Part shown: positions 59,976 through 64,000 of the stretch, one piece after another
Layout: each line of letters begins with the position of its first letter
Position numbering within the stretch: position 1 is the first letter of the stretch
Assembly: GCA_900548265.1 (NCBI GenBank)
Contig: URKG01000004.1
Span: 60,452-124,451 of the forward strand
Direction of reading: 5' to 3'
Length of the DNA stretch: 64,000 bases
From: an uncultured Collinsella sp.
GTDB lineage: Bacteria > Actinomycetota > Coriobacteriia > Coriobacteriales > Coriobacteriaceae
The notes under the pieces: model-generated
Told to the model about the DNA's origin: nothing
The model's input: the letters and a program-made list of their open reading frames with translations, nothing else
Databases searched by the model: none
Made by a program: the position numbers and the translations under genes

Positions 59976-60049
59976 TGGAGGCGAAGCCCGGATTCGAACC
60001 GGGGGTAAAGGCTTTGCAGGCCTCTGCCTTACCACTTGGCCACTTCGCC
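59976..60049 (-). tRNA. tRNA-Cys (GCA)
   Basis: 74 nt with CCA. Acceptor GGCGAAG, anticodon loop CTGCAAA. Confidence 0.95.
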
Positions 60050-60050
60050 G

Positions 60051-60074
60051 AAAAAGGACCGCCTAAACGGTCCG
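60051..60074 (-). terminator. Inter-tRNA hairpin with T run
   Basis: GGACCG/CGGTCC stem followed by CTTTTT on the minus strand, only a few bases before tRNA-Cys. No promoter fits between, so read-through must occur. Confidence 0.55.
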
Positions 60075-60083
60075 GAAATGCAA

Positions 60084-60159
60084 TGGAGCGGACAACGGGG
60101 CTCGAACCCGCGACCCCAACCTTGGCAAGGTTGTGCTCTACCAACTGAGCCATGTCCGC
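60084..60159 (-). tRNA. tRNA-Gly (GCC)
   Basis: 76 nt, same as the other two Gly genes. First gene of the group. Confidence 0.96.
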
Positions 60160-60171
60160 TTGCGGGTTATT

Positions 60172-60220
60172 AATTTACGCGAGTTGTCCAAAAGACGCAA
60201 GTACTTTTTTCAAAAAACTT
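60172..60220 (-). promoter_or_regulatory. tRNA operon promoter with palindromic A/T upstream element
   Basis: -35 TTGCGT (60195-60200), 17-bp spacer, -10 TAAATT (60172-60177), preceded by AAGTTTTTTG-AAAAAAGTAC. Confidence 0.7.
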
Positions 60221-60264
60221 GTCTGCCGCATGTTCTTAGTAGCTAAACGCGCTAAAGCGATTGG

Positions 60265-61011
60265 CTAGGCACACGATTCCAGCGCTCCGCTAAACAGCTT
60301 CACCATCTGCACGCGCGTGCCGGCGCCGTCCGTACGACGAGCAACCTCCACGTTATCGACGAGCATACGCATAAGCTTGATGCCACGGCCGCGCTCCTCA
60401 GATGCGACCGGTTCGCTCGTTTCATCGATAGAATAGCCGGCACCTCGATCAAGCACCTCAACCACAACGCGATCGCCATAGGCCTGAACCGTCAGGATGC
60501 ACCCGATACCGCCCGCATGGTCATAGGCATTACCCAGCGCCTCCCCCGACGCCAATGCGACATCATAGCGCTCGTCACGGCGCAACGGAAGCGATTCAAG
60601 GAGTTCGGCGATGCGATGTCGGTAGTATGGAAGATTCTCGATACCCTGACGGACCTCGACGCTCTTACTCCAGCGAGGCAGCTCCCCCACCGGAATGGCG
60701 GGAATAGACTCCCGTGCCGGCCCCGCGACATGAAGGATATCGACAAGACGAGCAATCTCCAAAAAGCGAACAACTTCACCTGATGCATTGACGAGCGAAA
60801 GCAGGCCTTCTCGCCTCATGAGCTCACGAGCGCGCGTAAGCAGGAATGCCAAGCCCGTCGAATCGATAAAGCTAACAGCCTGACAGTTGATGACAACACG
60901 ACGCACGCCGCGGCCAATCAAAGCATCCAACCGCCGACGCAGCGCAGGCACCGTGGCGATGTCGATATCGCCTGGTGGCGTCAAAACCGCTATGTCATTC
61001 CACTCATTCAT
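60265..61011 (-). CDS. STAS anti-sigma antagonist fused to a HATPase anti-sigma kinase domain
   Basis: 248 aa. Residues 1-100 are a STAS domain with the phospho-acceptor motif VSFIDSTGL (Ser51). Residues about 120-248 are a GHKL/HATPase of the RsbW/SpoIIAB type: N-box LASGEALGNAYDHAG (Asn161), G1 box VLDRGAGYS and G2 box ERGRGIKLM. In known switches the antagonist and the kinase are separate proteins that compete for a sigma factor. Here they are one chain. The PP2C gene just upstream (78 bases) would remove the phosphate. I chose the ATG at 61011. The ribosome binding site is weak. Confidence 0.88.
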   Translation of the reverse strand: MNEWNDIAVLTPPGDIDIATVPALRRRLDALIGRGVRRVVINCQAVSFIDSTGLAFLLTRARELMRREGLLSLVNASGEVVRFLEIARLVDILHVAGPARESIPAIPVGELPRWSKSVEVRQGIENLPYYRHRIAELLESLPLRRDERYDVALASGEALGNAYDHAGGIGCILTVQAYGDRVVVEVLDRGAGYSIDETSEPVASEERGRGIKLMRMLVDNVEVARRTDGAGTRVQMVKLFSGALESCA

Positions 61012-61089
61012 ACGACCATGGTTCCCCAAAAAAGCCCACTCGATGCATTCGTTTCCCCAACCGTGCGGATTCAGCCCGCCCAGCGTCGT

Positions 61090-63435
61090 CTATGAACGAC
61101 CCCGTAAAAACTCAAGGGACACCAATGCAATGTCATCGTCCAGCGCCGATTCGGTAAATCGGTCAAGCTCGCCCAAGACCTTGCCGCAGATTCCCGATAC
61201 GCCCTCACCCGAGACAGAGAGCAGAAGGTCACGAAGGCGCTGCTCGCCAAAGAACGCTCCGGTGCGGTCGCGGGCCTCAATCGTTCCGTCCGTATACATG
61301 AAGAGCATGTCGCCAGGAGCGAACGTAAACACGCCTGTCTCGTACACCATGCTCTCAAAGGCACCGATTACGCCCGATTGGCATCCAAGCAGCTCGACCT
61401 CTCCCCCACGGGCCTCGCCACCACCCAGCGGCATCGACTCTGGCCTGATGACCATGGTCGGAGGATGGCCCGCCGAACAATACGCTGCGCGTCCGGCTTT
61501 AAGGTCAATCTTGGCGATAAAGGCCGTCACGAACGTCTCGACCCTCGAGAAGCCCATGAGCATGCTGTTAAGGGAGCGTGCCATGCGGGCCGGTCCAGCG
61601 CCCTCCCAGGCATATGCCGTCAGGGCCGTCTTGACGAGCGCAGACATCGATGCGGCCTCAATGCCTTTGCCAGACACATCACCCAGAATCATGACGGCGC
61701 AGTCGTCGGGAAGACGGATGAGCGTATAGAAATCGCCGCCGACCAACGCCGAGTTCGTGGCCGACAGGTACACCGAATCGGTTGCGATACCCGGAACATC
61801 CCCCAGGGAATTTCTCATGCCGATCTGAAGGGTCTGAGCAATATGGCGCTCCTCGCGCTTTTGAGATTCGCCTTCGTAGATCAGTTCAAAGTCATGCGCC
61901 AAGTGCACCAAGTAGTCATATTCAAGGTCATCAATCGGCTCTTGGCTACCATCACGAAGCAGCAGCGCGCGCGTCGTCGGGCTCTTCGCAACAGAAGCAG
62001 GAACAATCGCGTCGTTACTGTGCTTGCCATCACCCTCAGAGCGCGGGCGCCCCGCCTCGATGCCGGAGTCGACGTAGAGACCTTGACAAGGCAGACCATG
62101 CGCCCTAAGCCAGCCTCCCATAGGCATCGATTCGTCAACGCGAGTTATACGAACGTGTTTAAGGTCCTCGGCACTCGTACCGCCCAAAACAGATGCCTCA
62201 AAGCCATCAGGGCCAGCCCCCAGACGTGCCGCTGGCGCCGTCGTGGAAAAGAAAAGCTTCTCAGGGTCGTCCGGCAAGGCAACGCGACTGCCGCCTTCAA
62301 AATCTATGACGTAGGAATCCAGACTGGCGTCATACTCAACAGGGCAAAAATGGCAGTTAAGCATATTGCAGATCTCGGACGATACCGCCTGGGTAGCCGC
62401 GGCGGAATCGTCTAGAAAGGTAAACAACTCATCACGCAAGACATTGAGCGAGCGGCCAAGCTCGGCCGTGCGACGGGAGCGAAGGCTCGATGCCATGCCG
62501 ACCAGCTGAATAGACAGGTAATCGCAGATGACCTCGAGCACGTTCACGTCATAGGCAAGTGGCGCCTGGGGGCGTTTCCAGCCAACTTCCAACACGCCAA
62601 GGACCTGCGTGCCGTAAAACACAGGAAGACAGATCTCGCTGCGATACGGGGGCATATCCTGCACGCGCAGCAAGTGCTTGGAACGATTGTCCAAATCCAT
62701 GAACATACCCGAAGCAACCCGGTCGCCCTCAAGGTCCTGCTGGATCGACAGGCGACAGGCACGCGACTCGCGAAGTACGTAGGTCGGAATGCCCGCGCCG
62801 TACGGCATAAACTCGGGCAGATAGCTGTCCTCAAGCTCCTTAGAAACACCGCGGAGCTTAAAGCCGCCGCTCTCGGAAAAATAGATAGCCGCACCGGAGG
62901 CATCGAGCGTTCCAACGAGCTGATTCAAAACGGTATCGAGCAAGCTGGGGAGCTCATCGGAGCCCACGGTACTCATAATGACTGAAAGGGTACCCGAAAG
63001 GCGTTTATTCGCCACCCTAAGCTCCGATAGCGCACGTTTGAGCTGACGATCGTGGGAATACTGCTCTTCGATGCTGTGAAGCGCCACCAGGACACGCGGT
63101 GCACGACGTCCAAAGATACGCGGAGGCGTAACGGAACCCGCGCGAACCAAGACGGGAATAAAAGACCCGTCGCTCAGCTTGAGCATCAGCTCGCTCTCGG
63201 AGCCATCGGTCTCAAACGGCAGGCGATGTTCGGTCGCGCGCTCAAAGGCAGACGAGTACAGAACGTCTTTGACATCACCGCTGATGACGTCAGCGCGTTC
63301 CTCGCACATCAGGTCGAGCAAACGATTATTCACATGCAGAATGGTTCCGTCGAGCTCACAGATGATGACAGCATCGCTCGTGATCTCGACCAGTTGGGCA
63401 ACGTCTGCCCACTCGTTGCGCTCAAGCGTTTCCAT
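61090..63435 (-). CDS. PAS-GAF sensor with SpoIIE/RsbU-type PP2C phosphatase
   Basis: 781 aa, cytosolic. A PAS domain (about 10-120: VEITSDAVIICELDGTILHVNNRLLDLM), a short helix, a GAF domain (about 155-320) and a further sensor-like region with the Cys pair NCHFCPV come first. The PP2C phosphatase (about 545-781) follows, with GGDFYTLI, ILGDVSGKGIEAASMSALVKT, MYTDGTIEARD and ALDDDIALV metal Asp residues. It should dephosphorylate the STAS partner on a signal and release a sigma factor or other target. I chose the ATG at 63435 because GGTGAGG lies 6 bases before it. Confidence 0.92.
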   Translation of the reverse strand: METLERNEWADVAQLVEITSDAVIICELDGTILHVNNRLLDLMCEERADVISGDVKDVLYSSAFERATEHRLPFETDGSESELMLKLSDGSFIPVLVRAGSVTPPRIFGRRAPRVLVALHSIEEQYSHDRQLKRALSELRVANKRLSGTLSVIMSTVGSDELPSLLDTVLNQLVGTLDASGAAIYFSESGGFKLRGVSKELEDSYLPEFMPYGAGIPTYVLRESRACRLSIQQDLEGDRVASGMFMDLDNRSKHLLRVQDMPPYRSEICLPVFYGTQVLGVLEVGWKRPQAPLAYDVNVLEVICDYLSIQLVGMASSLRSRRTAELGRSLNVLRDELFTFLDDSAAATQAVSSEICNMLNCHFCPVEYDASLDSYVIDFEGGSRVALPDDPEKLFFSTTAPAARLGAGPDGFEASVLGGTSAEDLKHVRITRVDESMPMGGWLRAHGLPCQGLYVDSGIEAGRPRSEGDGKHSNDAIVPASVAKSPTTRALLLRDGSQEPIDDLEYDYLVHLAHDFELIYEGESQKREERHIAQTLQIGMRNSLGDVPGIATDSVYLSATNSALVGGDFYTLIRLPDDCAVMILGDVSGKGIEAASMSALVKTALTAYAWEGAGPARMARSLNSMLMGFSRVETFVTAFIAKIDLKAGRAAYCSAGHPPTMVIRPESMPLGGGEARGGEVELLGCQSGVIGAFESMVYETGVFTFAPGDMLFMYTDGTIEARDRTGAFFGEQRLRDLLLSVSGEGVSGICGKVLGELDRFTESALDDDIALVSLEFLRGRS

Positions 63436-63460
63436 CGTGGACCTCACCGTCTATCGGTAA

Positions 63461-63483
63461 TAAAAAAGCCTCCGAAGAGGCTT
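63461..63483 (-). terminator. Terminator of tRNA-Leu
   Basis: AAGCCTC/GAGGCTT stem followed by TTTTTTA on the minus strand. Confidence 0.85.
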
Positions 63484-63494
63484 CTGAAATGCGA

Positions 63495-63584
63495 TGGTGT
63501 CGGAGGCGGGACTTGAACCCGCATGACCAAAAAGCGGTCACTAGCACCTCAAGCTAGCGCGTCTGCCAATTCCGCCACTCCGAC
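63495..63584 (-). tRNA. tRNA-Leu (GAG)
   Basis: 90 nt with encoded CCA and the long variable arm of type II tRNAs (TGACC...GGTCA). Anticodon loop TTGAGGT. Confidence 0.95.
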
Positions 63585-63641
63585 ATGCTATGCTGTTGAT
63601 TCGCAGTTCGTTTTGTTGGACCCGCGCGTTCAACGAGGAAG

Positions 63642-63697
63642 ATAATAACCTATGATTCGAGAACTGTGCAAGCACTTTTTTGAAAAAAGTTTACGAA
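63642..63697 (-). promoter_or_regulatory. tRNA-Leu promoter with palindromic A/T upstream element
   Basis: -35 TTGCAC (63666-63671), 18-bp spacer, -10 TATTAT (63642-63647), preceded by AACTTTTTTC-AAAAAAGTGC. Confidence 0.7.
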
Positions 63698-63728
63698 TTT
63701 GAAAATGCGCTGGTAAATCGATATGTCC

Positions 63729-63853
63729 GGCCCCGTATCGGTGTTGCCTCCCAGCGCGTCCTCGGGCATGAGCGATATTTTGCTGCGCACTTCATGCTGC
63801 AAAATATCGCTCCCCCTGCGGAATGCGCCGGGAGGCACCACCGATACGGGGCC
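63729..63853. repeat. 125-base nested palindrome
   Basis: The outer arms are about 29 bases (27 matching; core CCCCGTATCGGTG). A second inner pair is GAGCGATATTTTG / CAAAATATCGCTC. The centre is unpaired TTCAT. No ORF. It lies upstream of the tRNA-Leu promoter and before the last gene. Confidence 0.75.
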
Positions 63854-63955
63854 TGCAAATACGTACTTCAGGCACAGTTCTCAAACATGTTCTGGGGGCT
63901 GATGCAAATTTGGTGGCTCGGCTTTGCCGAGCCCTTATATGGGGAGGCCGGAGCT

Positions 63956-64000
63956 ATGAGCTTCTGTCCGAATTGCAGCCGGAGGGCTATCTGGTGCTGG
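63956..64000 (+). CDS. Start of a small zinc-ribbon protein (3' end outside window)
   Basis: ATG at 63956 with GGGGAGG upstream. The first 15 codons read MSFCPNCSRRAIWCW, with a CPNC zinc knuckle. Only this much is visible, so the call is tentative. A GGCTCGGC/GCCGAGCC hairpin lies 20 bases before the site. Confidence 0.45.
   Translation, partial: MSFCPNCSRRAIWCW

Noticed and set aside
59680..60153. N-terminal extension of the GH13 glucosidase
   Set aside because: The open frame continues upstream but passes through three tRNA genes. The ATG at 59679 has a proper ribosome binding site.

Overview
The window looks like chromosome from a high-GC Gram-positive gut anaerobe, most likely a Collinsella-type member of the Coriobacteriia. 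This is inferred from several things: GTG and TTG starts behind strong AGGAGG sites, a LexA box of the CGAAC-N4-GTTCG type, anaerobic class III ribonucleotide reductase, radical SAM and Fe-S enzymes, flavodoxin, and sortase-style surface proteins. I could run no database search, so the genus is an inference. Genes are densely packed on both strands. There is no prophage, CRISPR array or complete insertion sequence.

Layout. 1-2200: the C-terminus of a membrane protein and an unassigned 435-aa protein. 2224-7221: ettA, an sdpR-sdpI pair, tcdA and a TatD hydrolase, bounded by two palindromic repeats. 7262-14042: a six-gene operon that resembles fructosamine (Amadori product) catabolism: regulator, permease, amidohydrolase, epimerase, SIS deglycase and PfkB kinase. 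14193-15759: two HAD phosphatases. 15866-19117: a stable-RNA-like promoter, about 340 bases without an assigned gene, then a protein of unknown function, a ClpP-like protease and a soluble VirD4/TraG-type ATPase. 19259-23838: pgi, a truncated dehydrogenase-like gene between inverted repeats, and a LexA-boxed UmuC/YolD pair. 23835-33354: two very large surface proteins, the second behind a cobalamin riboswitch, with a copper-type HMA protein and a DUF3793/flavodoxin pair between them.

33565-36668: a polar amino acid ABC transporter whose permease carries an extracellular N-terminal domain. 36816-41707: nfo, oxidoreductases and a small membrane protein, with two copies of a 90-base palindromic repeat. 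41894-45505: a secreted protein, then metY (with a 17-codon leader ORF) divergent from a LysR gene. 45569-52043: rnhA, an oxidoreductase, acylphosphatase, a Fur-family regulator, a Cof phosphatase, UreE-like and SlyD-like proteins, a dipeptidase and a YgjP-like peptidase. 52050-57290: folE-HD-folB and nrdD/nrdG with NrdR-like boxes. 57606-63697: a GH13 glucosidase, six tRNA genes (Gly-Val, Gly-Cys-Gly, Leu) and a partner-switching pair (PAS-GAF-PP2C phosphatase plus a STAS/HATPase fusion). The window ends in another large palindrome and the start of a small zinc-ribbon gene.

Three observations stand out. (1) The unknown / ClpP-like / VirD4-like operon has no relaxase or integrase around it and is the best candidate for an undescribed system. 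(2) A cobalamin riboswitch precedes a surface protein with an alpha-toroid domain, which suggests surface corrinoid capture. (3) There is an unusual density of large, mutually different intergenic palindromes, including a 235-base MITE-like element with 32-base terminal inverted repeats and an inverted ghost copy of the nrdD 3' end.
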